From assembly GCA_963678215.1 (NCBI GenBank), contig OY782758.1:1984001-2048000 (forward strand): a DNA stretch of 64,000 nucleotides, written 5' to 3'. A program made the position numbers and the translations under genes. Below, in pieces: positions 8,450-17,164 of this stretch (positions within the stretch are counted from its first letter, which is position 1; every line of letters begins with the position of its first letter). The notes under the pieces are model-generated. The model saw nothing but the letters and a program-made list of their open reading frames with translations, was not told where the DNA came from and did not search any database. This DNA comes from Thiobius zoothamnicola. GTDB taxonomy: Bacteria; Pseudomonadota; Gammaproteobacteria; Chromatiales; Chromatiaceae.

Positions 8450-9305
8450 AAATGAGTTGATCCCGGGTCATTTTCGCGTGTTGGAAGACCTCCAGCAAAG
8501 CCTCGCCATCGGTTTGCTCAATCCATTCGGCTAATTGTTGCAGATGCGCCGCATATTGCTGTGTTATCTCGCTGATGGCGGTTTTATTGGCCAGACAGAT
8601 ATCGCGCCACATGATCGGATTACTGGATGCGATGCGGCTGAAATCCAGAAAGCCGCCAGCCGTGTATTCAAAGATGTCCTGTTTTTCCTGCGCGGTGCCT
8701 AACAGATCGACCAGTGCGAAAGCCAGCATATGCGGCAGGTGACTGGTCGCTGCGAGAATTTGATCATGATGTTCCGCCGTCATTTGTTTAACTTCAGCGC
8801 CGCATAATTGCCACATCTCCGTGACTTTATGAATGGCGTCGGCTGATGAGGACTCGGTTGGCGTTAATATCACTTGTCGGTTTTGGTAAAGCGTGGCGAA
8901 AGACGCTTTAACGCCGCTGTTTTCAGTGCCTGCAATGGGGTGTCCTGGCACGAACTGATGTCGATGTTGTGGGCAAACCGCGTTGAAATCGGCGATGACG
9001 CTGGCTTTGGCGCTGCCACCGTCGGTGATGATGGCATCCGTTTTTAATTGGCCGTTCATTGCGGCGAAGATGTCACGCATTGCGCCTAAAGGGGCTGCGA
9101 CGAATACCAGATCGGCTTGCGCCACGGCTTGCCCGACATCCTGGTGATAGCTGTCAATCACGCCGAGATCCCTGCCGCATTGCAAATTGGGCAAGCTGCG
9201 GCCACAGCCGATAATGTGCTCAACGGCGTCAGCCTGACGAAGCGCGTGGGCCAGCGAGCCGCCGATCAAACCGAGGCCGATGATGGAGAGTCGTTTAATC
9301 CGCAC
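8448..9305 (-). CDS. tyrA: Prephenate dehydrogenase
   Basis: TyrA oxidatively decarboxylates prephenate to 4-hydroxyphenylpyruvate in tyrosine biosynthesis. The 285-residue protein opens with the NAD-binding GLGLIGGSLA and carries the substrate region GHPIAGTENSGV with its catalytic His, plus the helical C-terminal half (AATSHLPHMLAFALV). No chorismate mutase or ACT domain is fused. It overlaps the end of hisC by 11 bases and is probably co-transcribed with it, as in many gammaproteobacteria where hisC-type aminotransferases serve aromatic synthesis. Confidence 0.92.
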   Translation of the reverse strand: MRIKRLSIIGLGLIGGSLAHALRQADAVEHIIGCGRSLPNLQCGRDLGVIDSYHQDVGQAVAQADLVFVAAPLGAMRDIFAAMNGQLKTDAIITDGGSAKASVIADFNAVCPQHRHQFVPGHPIAGTENSGVKASFATLYQNRQVILTPTESSSADAIHKVTEMWQLCGAEVKQMTAEHHDQILAATSHLPHMLAFALVDLLGTAQEKQDIFEYTAGGFLDFSRIASSNPIMWRDICLANKTAISEITQQYAAHLQQLAEWIEQTDGEALLEVFQHAKMTRDQLI

Positions 9306-10404
9306 TGGCCAACACCTTCTTGAGGGCGTTCAGGCAACGGTTATTTTCCTCCGGCAGGCCAATGCTGATGCGCAGACAGTCAGCCAGGCCATAGTTTTCC
9401 ACTGGCCGGGTGATTACGCCTTCACGCAATAAAGCGGCATCCACTGGGTCAGCCGGATGCCCGACATTGACTGTGATGAAGTTGCCGACGGATGGCAGGT
9501 AGGTCAAGCCCAGTGCTTCGAATCCCTGGGCGAATTGCGTTAACCCCTGGTGATTCAGCGCGATGGATTGTTGTATATGATCTTGATCTGTCAGAGCCGC
9601 CAAGGCGGCTTCTTGTGCGCAACTGTTTGCGTTAAATGGCAGGCGTACGCGGTTCAACAGATCCGCCACATCCGGGTGCGACAGACCATAGCCAATCCGT
9701 AGTGCAGCCAGGCCATAAGCTTTGGAGAAAGTGCGGGTGACGATCAGGTTGGGGAATTCGTCCAGCCATTGGCTGGCGTCGGGGTAATCCGCTTTTTGCA
9801 CATATTCAAAATACGCTTCATCAATCACCACGATGACATCCGGTGGTACGGTTTTGACGAAATCGTATAAGGCGTTGCGATCCAGCCAGGTTCCGGTTGG
9901 GTTGTTCGGGTTGGCGATCCAGATGACGCCGGTATGTGCATTTATCCTGGATTGGAAAGCTTCCAGGTCATGGCCGAAATTTTTTGCCGGCGCGACATTC
10001 AGGGTTGCGCCAGTGGCCAGGCTGCTGAGCGGGTACACGGCGAAACCATGTTGTGAGAACAGACTTTCACGCCCTGGGTGCAAAAATACCCGCGCGATCA
10101 TATCCAAAACATCGTTTGAGCCGCTGCCGATCGTTACGCAATCCGGTTTAACTTGATGTTTCTCCGCCAGTGCAGTGCGCAATGCGTGCGCATTACCGTC
10201 TGGATAACGGGCTAATCCGTCGAGTTGATCCAGCAAGACTTGCTTGACTTGCTGACTTGGGCCAAGCGGGTTTTCGTTGGAGGCCAACTTGATGGGCTGG
10301 GTGATACCTAATTCACGTTCCAGCTCAGATATCGGTTTGCCAGGTGCATATGGCGATAGCTTGTCGATCCCTGGGGCAATGTGTCGAACAAACGCATTTG
10401 ACAT
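9295..10404 (-). CDS. hisC: Histidinol-phosphate/aromatic aminotransferase
   Basis: A class I/II PLP-dependent aminotransferase of 369 residues. The PLP lysine is in TFSKAYGLAALRIGYG; other landmarks are KLASNENPLGPS, IWIANPNNPTGTW and VIDEAYFEY, typical of HisC. HisC converts imidazole-acetol phosphate to histidinol phosphate. Coupling to tyrA suggests this copy also, or mainly, transaminates aromatic oxo acids (inference). The LMW phosphatase gene ends nine bases upstream, so three genes probably form one minus-strand unit. Confidence 0.92.
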   Translation of the reverse strand: MSNAFVRHIAPGIDKLSPYAPGKPISELERELGITQPIKLASNENPLGPSQQVKQVLLDQLDGLARYPDGNAHALRTALAEKHQVKPDCVTIGSGSNDVLDMIARVFLHPGRESLFSQHGFAVYPLSSLATGATLNVAPAKNFGHDLEAFQSRINAHTGVIWIANPNNPTGTWLDRNALYDFVKTVPPDVIVVIDEAYFEYVQKADYPDASQWLDEFPNLIVTRTFSKAYGLAALRIGYGLSHPDVADLLNRVRLPFNANSCAQEAALAALTDQDHIQQSIALNHQGLTQFAQGFEALGLTYLPSVGNFITVNVGHPADPVDAALLREGVITRPVENYGLADCLRISIGLPEENNRCLNALKKVLASAD

Positions 10405-10413
10405 GAAACCTTC

Positions 10414-10899
10414 CTAAAGTTGCTGTTGGATGTCGGCGAGTAAGCCGCGCGAAGCCGCTTCAATCATATCAAATACTCGCTCAAAGCCCCGTGGTCCGCC
10501 GTAATAAGGATCCGGCACTTCGTTTTCCTGCCAATCAGCGGCGAAATCCAGAAACAGGCGGATTTTGTGCTGTGATTCCGCCGGGCAGATTGACATCAAA
10601 TCCTGATAGTTGGCCTGATCCATCACCAACACATAATCATGCTGGATGAAATCAGCCTGCGAAACTTGACGAGCGCGCAAATCAGTTAAATCAATGCCGC
10701 GTCGCTGCGCCGTCGCCTGGGCGCGGTTATCTGGCGGATTGCCGACGTGGTAGGCATGAGTGCCTGCCGAATCAATGGCAATCTGATCTTGCAAACCGGA
10801 GTCCATCACCAACTGACGGAATACGCCATGTGCGGTTGGCGAGCGACAAATGTTGCCCATGCAGCAAAAAAGCACCTGAGTTTGTTTCTTACTGTTCAT
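10414..10899 (-). CDS. Low-molecular-weight protein-tyrosine phosphatase
   Basis: The CX5R phosphatase loop CMGNICRS sits near the N-terminus and the general-acid motif VPDPYYGG near the C-terminus, with FLDFAAD between, so this is a complete LMW-PTP fold. I chose the ATG at 10899 (MNSKKQTQVLFCC), giving 161 residues; a longer frame from 10995 adds 32 atypical residues. It is not next to a BY-kinase, so the substrate is unknown. The Wzb-type and arsenate-reductase-type relatives share the motif; the DPYYGG acid loop favours phosphatase. Confidence 0.87.
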   Translation of the reverse strand: MNSKKQTQVLFCCMGNICRSPTAHGVFRQLVMDSGLQDQIAIDSAGTHAYHVGNPPDNRAQATAQRRGIDLTDLRARQVSQADFIQHDYVLVMDQANYQDLMSICPAESQHKIRLFLDFAADWQENEVPDPYYGGPRGFERVFDMIEAASRGLLADIQQQL

Positions 10900-11132
10900 A
10901 TTGATTAACGCCTGTTCGTTTGATGTCAGATATGGAAAGTTGAACCATGCCGAATATCCGGGTTGTGGCCAGCATTTTTTTATTTTAAAGACCAAATTGC
11001 CTTAGCGGCGATACGCTGGTGCTCTGTCAAGCGGTAGCGTTTCGCCATTTTTTGCCAACAAAGGCAGGCTTATCCGGTTGGGCGCTGAGTGCGACGCTGA
11101 AAGCGGATTTTTACATTGAAAGGGTATGTGAT

Positions 11133-11399
11133 TCAGGCGGGGCGGAAATCCGGCGGCGTATCGGAGCCTTCGCTGAAGAAAAATTTCTCCATTTCCTCTT
11201 CGAGAAACTTGCGTGATTTTGGATCAACCGGTGTTAGACGGTATTCATTGATCAACATGGTCTGGTGCCCCAGCCAGTCCTGCCAAGCTTGCTTGGATAC
11301 CTGCTCCAGAATACGTTTTCCCAGATCTCCTGGGTAAGGTTGGCGATCCAGGCCCTCTGCTTCCCGTTTTAATTTAACGCAATTAACCACTTTGCTCAT
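11133..11399 (-). CDS. yggX: Probable Fe(2+)-trafficking protein
   Basis: The 88-residue protein matches YggX: N-terminal VNCVKLKREAEGLDRQPYPG with the conserved Cys7, then W..WL.HQTMLINEYRL and a Glu-rich C-terminus (FLEEEMEKFFF). YggX protects iron-sulfur clusters from oxidation and participates in iron handling. It lies downstream of mutY on the same strand, the conserved mutY-yggX pairing, and MutY itself is an Fe-S enzyme. Confidence 0.93.
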   Translation of the reverse strand: MSKVVNCVKLKREAEGLDRQPYPGDLGKRILEQVSKQAWQDWLGHQTMLINEYRLTPVDPKSRKFLEEEMEKFFFSEGSDTPPDFRPA

Positions 11400-11446
11400 C
11401 AGATATCATCCTCAGTAAAAATAAATGGCTTGTTAGGGTGGCGATG

Positions 11447-12490
11447 CTATTGAGATAACTCCAATAATAAACGTGCGACTGGCGCGGCCAATCCCAGTTC
11501 ATTCGGTTGGTGCAGGTTATACCAAAGGTGTTTGTCTTCCTCCAGGATCAGGCAACCCGGTTCCGCCAACAGGATTTCACGCGGCAGAATATCCAAATGG
11601 AAATGGCTGAAGGTGTGCCGACGTACCGGCAAATCCGCTTGGTGCTCAAGAATGCGCCAGCCTTTCGCGGTGCACCATTGGGTGATATCCCCGGATAGTG
11701 GCAATTCCGGGAAACTCCACAAGCCGCCCCAAATGCCTTGCGGTGGACGCTGTTCAAGCAAAATCCGTTTGGCCGGATCACGCAAAATCAACATTTGCAC
11801 GCGGCGCACGGGTAAATCTTTACGGGGCTTTTTCCCCGGGTAACTGCGCCAGTCGTGTTGCGCTAAAGCAGCACAAGTCGAAGCGATGGGGCAGGCTGCG
11901 CATTTGGGTTGGCTGCGCGTACAGATGAGGGAACCCATGTCCATCATGGCTTGGTTATAGGCGGCGACCTGCTCATCTGGCGCATTCAACTCAGCAAATT
12001 GCCATAATTGTTTGAGTACCTGGGTTTGTCCCGGCCATCCGGGAACCGCATGATGTCTCGCCAGTACGCGCTTGACATTGCCATCCAGAATCGGCAGGGG
12101 CTGTCCTTGTGAGAACGCTAAAATCGCGCTGGCGGTTGATCGACCAATTCCCGGTAATTGCTGCACTTGCGCGTGCCCGGCGGGGAATTCGCCCGCATAT
12201 TCACGCGCTAATAACTGCGCGGTTTGATGTAAGTTACGCGCGCGCGCGTAATAACCGAGTCCTGACCAGGCATGCAGCACTTCATCCAATGGTGCCTGGG
12301 CTAAGGTGAAGACATCAGGGAAGCGCTGCATGAAGCGTTCATAGTAGGGGATGACCGTGCTTACCTGGGTTTGCTGCAACATGATTTCCGACACCCAGAC
12401 GCGGTAGCCGGTCGGGTTTTGTTGCCAGGGTAAATCCTTGCGGCCATGGTGTTCAAACCAAGTTAATATACGTTGCGCGAAATCGTTCAC
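11447..12490 (-). CDS. mutY: A/G-specific adenine glycosylase
   Basis: MutY removes adenine mispaired with 8-oxoguanine. The 347 residues show the catalytic Glu region (EIMLQQTQV), helix-hairpin-helix LPGIGRSTASAILAF, catalytic Asp in LDGNVKRVLAR, the [4Fe-4S] ligands in CTRSQPKCAACPIASTC, and a C-terminal NUDIX-like recognition domain (PQGIWGGLWSFPEL). The start is 18 bases from the divergent sco start, so the two genes share a tiny promoter region. yggX follows 47 bases downstream. Confidence 0.94.
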   Translation of the reverse strand: MNDFAQRILTWFEHHGRKDLPWQQNPTGYRVWVSEIMLQQTQVSTVIPYYERFMQRFPDVFTLAQAPLDEVLHAWSGLGYYARARNLHQTAQLLAREYAGEFPAGHAQVQQLPGIGRSTASAILAFSQGQPLPILDGNVKRVLARHHAVPGWPGQTQVLKQLWQFAELNAPDEQVAAYNQAMMDMGSLICTRSQPKCAACPIASTCAALAQHDWRSYPGKKPRKDLPVRRVQMLILRDPAKRILLEQRPPQGIWGGLWSFPELPLSGDITQWCTAKGWRILEHQADLPVRRHTFSHFHLDILPREILLAEPGCLILEEDKHLWYNLHQPNELGLAAPVARLLLELSQ

Positions 12491-12508
12491 AATATGCAGG
12501 AGTAATGA

Positions 12509-13105
12509 ATGAAATATGTGACTATGGGGCTATTTGCCATCGCCAGTATTGCTGTTGGCGTTTATTTTGGTTTGCAAGGTGGCCTCGGGCAAAAAGATGC
12601 GTCACAAGCTTACGCGAATTTAGGCGGTGGCTTTACTTTGCAATCCGATCAGGGAGAGGTCAGCCTGAGCGATTTCGCGGGTAAAGTCACGCCCATTTAT
12701 TTTGGTTTCACCAGTTGCCCTGATGTCTGCATCACGGCGTTATCCAAAATGTCCAAAGCGATCCAAAGCTTATCTGAAGAAGAGCAAAAACAGCTCCAGC
12801 CCATTTTCATCACGGTGGACCCGGAACGCGATACGGCTGAAAGGGTGGGTGAATACGCCCGTTATTATCATTCAAGCATCATTGGTTTGACCGGCTCGCC
12901 CGAACAGATCGCGCAGGTGGCCAAACAGTACCTCGTCATTTACGAAAAAGTGGAAATGCAGGACTCGAAAATGGGTTATACCCTGGATCATTCATCCATT
13001 ATCTATCTGGTCGGTAAAGATGGGCAGTTAAAGAAATTGGTTCATCATATGGATACCGCCGAGATGTTGGTGACTGCTTTGCGGGAGGTGTTGGAGGATT
13101 CCTGA
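12509..13105 (+). CDS. Sco1/SenC-family copper chaperone/thiol-disulfide protein
   Basis: The 198-residue protein has an N-terminal membrane anchor (MGLFAIASIAVGVYFGL) followed by a thioredoxin fold. The copper-binding CxxxC is in FTSCPDVC and the distal His in YTLDHSSIIYLV. Sco proteins deliver copper to the CuA site of cytochrome c oxidase or act as thiol reductases facing the periplasm. A ribosome site GCAGGAG precedes the ATG. No oxidase genes are nearby. The bufferin operon at 23 kb is another copper-related locus in this genome. Confidence 0.9.
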   Translation: MKYVTMGLFAIASIAVGVYFGLQGGLGQKDASQAYANLGGGFTLQSDQGEVSLSDFAGKVTPIYFGFTSCPDVCITALSKMSKAIQSLSEEEQKQLQPIFITVDPERDTAERVGEYARYYHSSIIGLTGSPEQIAQVAKQYLVIYEKVEMQDSKMGYTLDHSSIIYLVGKDGQLKKLVHHMDTAEMLVTALREVLEDS

Positions 13106-13373
13106 CCGGTTGCAGAATCGCGTTAATGCCGGACTGGGTATTGGCTTGATGTCAGTCATGCGCCGAAATCCTCGCGGCCTTATAGTGCTTTATTCGGGGG
13201 GTTACGCCATTTTCAAGGTTGCATGCGTTGCTTGAGGGCATTTCAACAGCTTGTGAGCATGTTTAAATTCAGCAGAATATTCGGGGTTTATCAAGTTGTC
13301 GTATTCGCCAGAATGAGTCGGCGGGACATTTCCCCGAACCTGTTAAGCCACGTAAATTTACAAGGAGTAACTG

Positions 13374-13835
13374 ATGTGGAATACCGGTCTTAACGATATC
13401 ACTAACACCCTTGATGAAGCCATTAACGTTGTTGATGGAGAAGATAACCGTTTTGCGATTGAGGTCTCTTCCCGGAAAACCAAGGATTGGAAAAGCGTGA
13501 TTTTTCCATGGTGCAATAACGAAACCGAAGTCAAGCAAAAAGCGTTTCGGGTGAGAAATCTGAAATCCGGTGAGGTGATTATTTATCTTTTCCAGGATTA
13601 TCAGACGAACCACATTTGCTGGTCTTTGAATAAAGGGAATGTGTGGCATGACAGGAAGCGCCTGAATAATGGCTCGAAATCATCTGGTCATCTTCCTGCA
13701 TACAGCGCGATCAGTATCGTCATTCAGGGGGATAGGGTTTGGGGTTTTGACAGCGAGAATGAAAATCACACCGCTCAGGATATTTTAAAAATGGTTGGTT
13801 CTGTCGCCGGGCCTATTGCAACACTGGCAGGTTAA
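13374..13835 (+). CDS. Hypothetical protein
   Basis: The 153-residue protein has no signal peptide or membrane segment and I do not recognise it. It contains a stretch of alternating hydrophobic/polar residues (FAIEVSSRKTKDWKSVIF, GEVIIYLFQDYQTNHICW, SAISIVIQGDRVWGF) that suggests an all-beta domain, with a short hydrophobic C-terminal tail. The start has a strong AAGGAG site. It ends with a four-base convergent overlap with pxpC. The 268 bases before it contain no gene that I can see. Confidence 0.55.
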   Translation: MWNTGLNDITNTLDEAINVVDGEDNRFAIEVSSRKTKDWKSVIFPWCNNETEVKQKAFRVRNLKSGEVIIYLFQDYQTNHICWSLNKGNVWHDRKRLNNGSKSSGHLPAYSAISIVIQGDRVWGFDSENENHTAQDILKMVGSVAGPIATLAG

Positions 13836-14821
13836 GGCGGCATTGTCACGTTCTGGCTGGCGGGTCTGGAAATGGCGGCTAATGTATTTTTCTGTGCCTG
13901 GTAAGGATAGTAACGGCGGTAAGCGCGTTTCTGCCGGTTCTCACAGGCGATGAAATTCTCTGCCTGAAAGCGGATTTTCTGTCCCGGCATGGCTTGGGCC
14001 AGTTGGTTCAACTCGGTGGTGAATAAGGTGCCGATTTTAGGGTAGCCGCCAATGGTTGGCGCTTCTTTCATCATAATGATCGGTTGACCGTCTGGTGGAA
14101 TCTGGATGCTGCCCGGCAGCATGCCTTCGGAAATCATGTTGGCGTATGGTGTGGATAGGGCTTGAGTCGCTTGTAGACGCAGGCCGGTGCGGTTGCTGTC
14201 CGCACTTAATTGAAAGGTTTGTTGGAAAAACGCTTGTTGGCTGGCTGTTGAGAAATCATTGAATTGATCAGAAGGCAGCATGTGTAGCACCAACGTGTTT
14301 GCATGACAGAGCGATGGCAAGGCGTTTTGTGGAAAAGGTCGGTCTATATTGATGCTTTTGGTTTGTGCAATGCCATTGAGTATCTGGCCCGCCTGGATGG
14401 GTTGGCCAACGCCTTCGCGCAGACTGACTGAGCGGCTGCCGAAATGTATCTCGCTTTGAAAGCCACCGGCGATTGCCAGATAGGCCCTCATGCCTTGCTT
14501 GGCTTGGCTCCAATGCAATATATCGTCTTGGTGCAAAGATAAGGCTTGATACCTTGGCGCTGATTGGTGGTTGATGGTGAATGCCAAATCTGCACCAGTG
14601 ACGGCGATCTGGCAAGGTGCCAGCGTTTTGAGCTGGCATTGCCCCAGAGTGATCTCCAAGCTGCACGCCTGGTTGTCGTTATCCAGTAAAGCATTTCCCC
14701 AAGCGTAGCTGGCTTCATCCAGAGCGCCGGAGACCGCTAAGCCATATTGGCGATAGCCCGGTCTGCCTTGATCTTGGAAGCTGGTTAGAAAACCGGGCTT
14801 GATGACTTCAAACAACGTCAT
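13832..14821 (-). CDS. pxpC: 5-oxoprolinase subunit PxpC
   Basis: PxpC is the carboxyltransferase-like (KipA/DUR1-type) subunit of the bacterial ATP-dependent 5-oxoprolinase that opens 5-oxoproline (pyroglutamate) to glutamate. The start is MTLFEVIKPGFLTSFQDQGR, one base after the pxpB stop, giving 329 residues; an upstream in-frame extension belongs to the pxpB region. Family motifs GRPGYRQYGLAVSGALD and APTIGGYPKIGTL are present. It is the last gene of pxpABC on the minus strand. Confidence 0.9.
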   Translation of the reverse strand: MTLFEVIKPGFLTSFQDQGRPGYRQYGLAVSGALDEASYAWGNALLDNDNQACSLEITLGQCQLKTLAPCQIAVTGADLAFTINHQSAPRYQALSLHQDDILHWSQAKQGMRAYLAIAGGFQSEIHFGSRSVSLREGVGQPIQAGQILNGIAQTKSINIDRPFPQNALPSLCHANTLVLHMLPSDQFNDFSTASQQAFFQQTFQLSADSNRTGLRLQATQALSTPYANMISEGMLPGSIQIPPDGQPIIMMKEAPTIGGYPKIGTLFTTELNQLAQAMPGQKIRFQAENFIACENRQKRAYRRYYPYQAQKNTLAAISRPASQNVTMPP

Positions 14822-14822
14822 G

Positions 14823-15512
14823 TTATTTTTGCAGGCGTTGGAATATCTGGCGGGAGATCGGTTCAAAATGTATTTGATCACCGATCTTGAAGCGAGTGAG
14901 GTTACGGGGATTCTTGAGTGACAGATCCAGCGGTGTGCGGCCCAGAATCCGCCAACCGCCTGGAGAGTCAAGCGGGTAAACCGCAGTTTGACGGTCAGCG
15001 ATGCCGACGCCGCCAGCCGGAATGTGTAACCTTGGCGTCGCCCGTCGCGGAGCCGCCAGGCGTTCTGGAGTCTCAGCCAAGTAAGCAAAGGCCGGGCTGA
15101 AGCCGATGGTGTAAACCTGATAGGTGGATTGGCTGTGTAATTCAATGATTTGCGCAATGGACAGGGCTTTTTGTTCGCTGAGCCAAGCCAGATCCCAGCC
15201 AGTTTCTTCGCCATAATAGACGGGGATTTGATGGCTCGTCGGCGGATTCAGGTTTTGTTGCTCGTTTGCCCGCGTTAAAGCTTGGCGCAGAATCTTTTGG
15301 GCTTCCGTCAGCTTCACAGACTGGGGATTAAAGATGACCAGCAAACTGGTGTAGGCTGGGATCAAATCGGTTAAATGATCACCCAATAAGGTTTCTAATT
15401 GTTGGCATACGGATTGAATCAACGCGGGAAGATCAGCCCGGATACGGTCAGCGAATCGCACCCTTAATGCGCAATGGGATACGATTTCAATTGGGCTATT
15501 CGGCAGATTCAC
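14823..15512 (-). CDS. pxpB: 5-oxoprolinase subunit PxpB
   Basis: PxpB (KipI-like, 229 residues) pairs with PxpC to phosphorylate and process 5-oxoproline. The hallmark YTIGFSPAFAYLAETPERLAAPRR and IPAGGVGIADRQTAVYP...GGWRILGRTP are clear. It overlaps the 3' end of pxpA by 17 bases and is one base from pxpC, so the three are translationally coupled. In Bacillus the KipI/KipA pair regulates sporulation kinase KinA, but linkage to pxpA makes oxoprolinase the right call here. Confidence 0.9.
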   Translation of the reverse strand: MNLPNSPIEIVSHCALRVRFADRIRADLPALIQSVCQQLETLLGDHLTDLIPAYTSLLVIFNPQSVKLTEAQKILRQALTRANEQQNLNPPTSHQIPVYYGEETGWDLAWLSEQKALSIAQIIELHSQSTYQVYTIGFSPAFAYLAETPERLAAPRRATPRLHIPAGGVGIADRQTAVYPLDSPGGWRILGRTPLDLSLKNPRNLTRFKIGDQIHFEPISRQIFQRLQK

Positions 15513-16218
15513 GAGGCAAACTTTGGCGGAGTTGTTTCAGTGCCAGCACGGAAGCCGGGTTGTCGGAGTGAAAACATAAGGTTTCCGCCTCGGATTCAGC
15601 CAGCAAGCGCCGGGCTTGAGCCAGAATCGGCGAGGCGGTTTGATACAAGCTGCCAGCTTGGCTTCTGGGCGCTAACTGGCCGTTCGGCAGATAAGCTCTG
15701 TCGGCGAATGCTTCGCGCCATAAGGTGACGCCTTTTTGCTGTGCCAAAGCTTGATAAGAAGCGTCGTGGATATTGGCCTGTATGATGAAAGCGACTGGAT
15801 AACCCAGAGAAGCTGACCAAGCGGCGTGAAAATCCAGTAGGGATTCCAATAAAGTGGCTGAACGCATCATGTCGAGATAAAGCGCGCCATGCGGCTTGAC
15901 ATGATGCAGCGTTAGTTCAAACGTCTGTGCTTGTGTCTGCATCAAATCCAGTTGGCGTGCGAGACTGTCTTCCAGTTCGGCAGTGGATAGGGGTAAGGAG
16001 CGGCGACCAAAGTGCTCGAGGTCAGGGTAGCTTGGGTGGGCGCCGACGGCGACTTGGTGGTGCTTGGCCAGCGCCAAGCCCTGTTTGAGGGTATTGGCGT
16101 CACCAGCATGGCCGCCGCAAGCGAAATTGGCCAGATCAATCCAAGGCATGATGTCTGAATCCGGATTGGGTTGCAGGCCTTCGCCCATATCGCAATTGAT
16201 CAGCATGGATGAACGCAT
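15496..16218 (-). CDS. pxpA: 5-oxoprolinase subunit PxpA (LamB/YcsF family)
   Basis: PxpA hydrolyses the phosphorylated 5-oxoproline intermediate to glutamate. The protein shows LINCDMGEG at the start, NFACGGHAGD, GAHPSYPD and HHVKPHGALYLDM, metal-site motifs of the LamB/YcsF TIM-barrel-like family. The ATG at 16206 would begin exactly at the conserved region; 16218 adds four residues. First gene of pxpABC. The operon recycles glutamine- or glutathione-derived pyroglutamate. Confidence 0.9.
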   Translation of the reverse strand: MRSSMLINCDMGEGLQPNPDSDIMPWIDLANFACGGHAGDANTLKQGLALAKHHQVAVGAHPSYPDLEHFGRRSLPLSTAELEDSLARQLDLMQTQAQTFELTLHHVKPHGALYLDMMRSATLLESLLDFHAAWSASLGYPVAFIIQANIHDASYQALAQQKGVTLWREAFADRAYLPNGQLAPRSQAGSLYQTASPILAQARRLLAESEAETLCFHSDNPASVLALKQLRQSLPRESAE

Positions 16219-16318
16219 TGAATAATCAATTAATCTGATTTATAAATCTAACTTCCAATATTCTAGCTCTTGGGTAAGCGGATTATTATAGCTATTCTAG
16301 TTTAGTTGGAGGACTCAT

Positions 16319-17074
16319 TTATAATTTAGCTGGTTGCAAATGGCTTGTATCACCGTCAGTAACGGGAAGGAGTTTGACAGAAAGTATTTTGGCTGAAACT
16401 TTTGTATCTTCCTCATAAATTTTTGATTTTATCGCAGCCATCCCTTCTAAGGCGCTTTGGATTGCTGTCTCGTTGATTGAGGAAAAATTACCGGGTAATA
16501 GGTTGATTATCTCACCGGAAGTTAAGCCAATTACTTTTACTGACATTCTTCCTGTAAGTTCTTGGCGGCTTGCAGCTAAACCAATTTTCAAGATACTCCC
16601 CAGATTAATACCACGCTTTCTAGTATTTACATCTGCAATTAATCTTAACCCAATTCCAATTTTTGCATCTCCTAAGTTCTTCTTATCGGCATCCACTAGT
16701 GAATCAATTATATAATTAGAGAAGTCTAATACAGCTATGTAACGTCCTTTTTCTCCAGTGATTGTTCCAGTTAGGTATGATAGTTCCCCAGATGTGTCGA
16801 TCTTTGATATTGATACGTTCTGATCTGAGTTGGTTAAATGGTCTCGTAGCTCAGAATAGGATAATGTTCGTATATCTACAGTCTGAATTTCTCCATTTCT
16901 TACTATTTCAATCATGCTGCGAGCATTTTCTGGTTCCACAGGTATAAAACCACCGCTTGGATCGAAAGCAAAATTGCTAGCTTGTGATAGAGTTGATTTT
17001 GTAATGGTTGATGTTGTTGTGCAAGCAGATAGGGTTAATGTTGAAATAACTATAATTGGTAATAGCTTCTTCAT
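16319..17074 (-). CDS. Hypothetical lipoprotein
   Basis: The 251-residue protein starts with a type II signal peptide (MKKLLPIIVISTLTLSAC); the lipobox LSAC puts the lipidated Cys at residue 18, followed by a Thr/Ser-rich linker. The rest is soluble and mixed alpha/beta, with no family I recognise. Ser/Thr at +2 favours the outer membrane. It is more AT-rich than its neighbours. No operon partner: sbcB lies 90 bases away on the same strand. Confidence 0.65.
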   Translation of the reverse strand: MKKLLPIIVISTLTLSACTTTSTITKSTLSQASNFAFDPSGGFIPVEPENARSMIEIVRNGEIQTVDIRTLSYSELRDHLTNSDQNVSISKIDTSGELSYLTGTITGEKGRYIAVLDFSNYIIDSLVDADKKNLGDAKIGIGLRLIADVNTRKRGINLGSILKIGLAASRQELTGRMSVKVIGLTSGEIINLLPGNFSSINETAIQSALEGMAAIKSKIYEEDTKVSAKILSVKLLPVTDGDTSHLQPAKL

Positions 17075-17164
17075 TTGATCTTCCTCTCTAGTGTTTTCTA
17101 TAATATAGAATAGCTTGCGCTGAGTGATAGTAGATGCTCAGTAGTTTATTTAGATGTCTTGTTT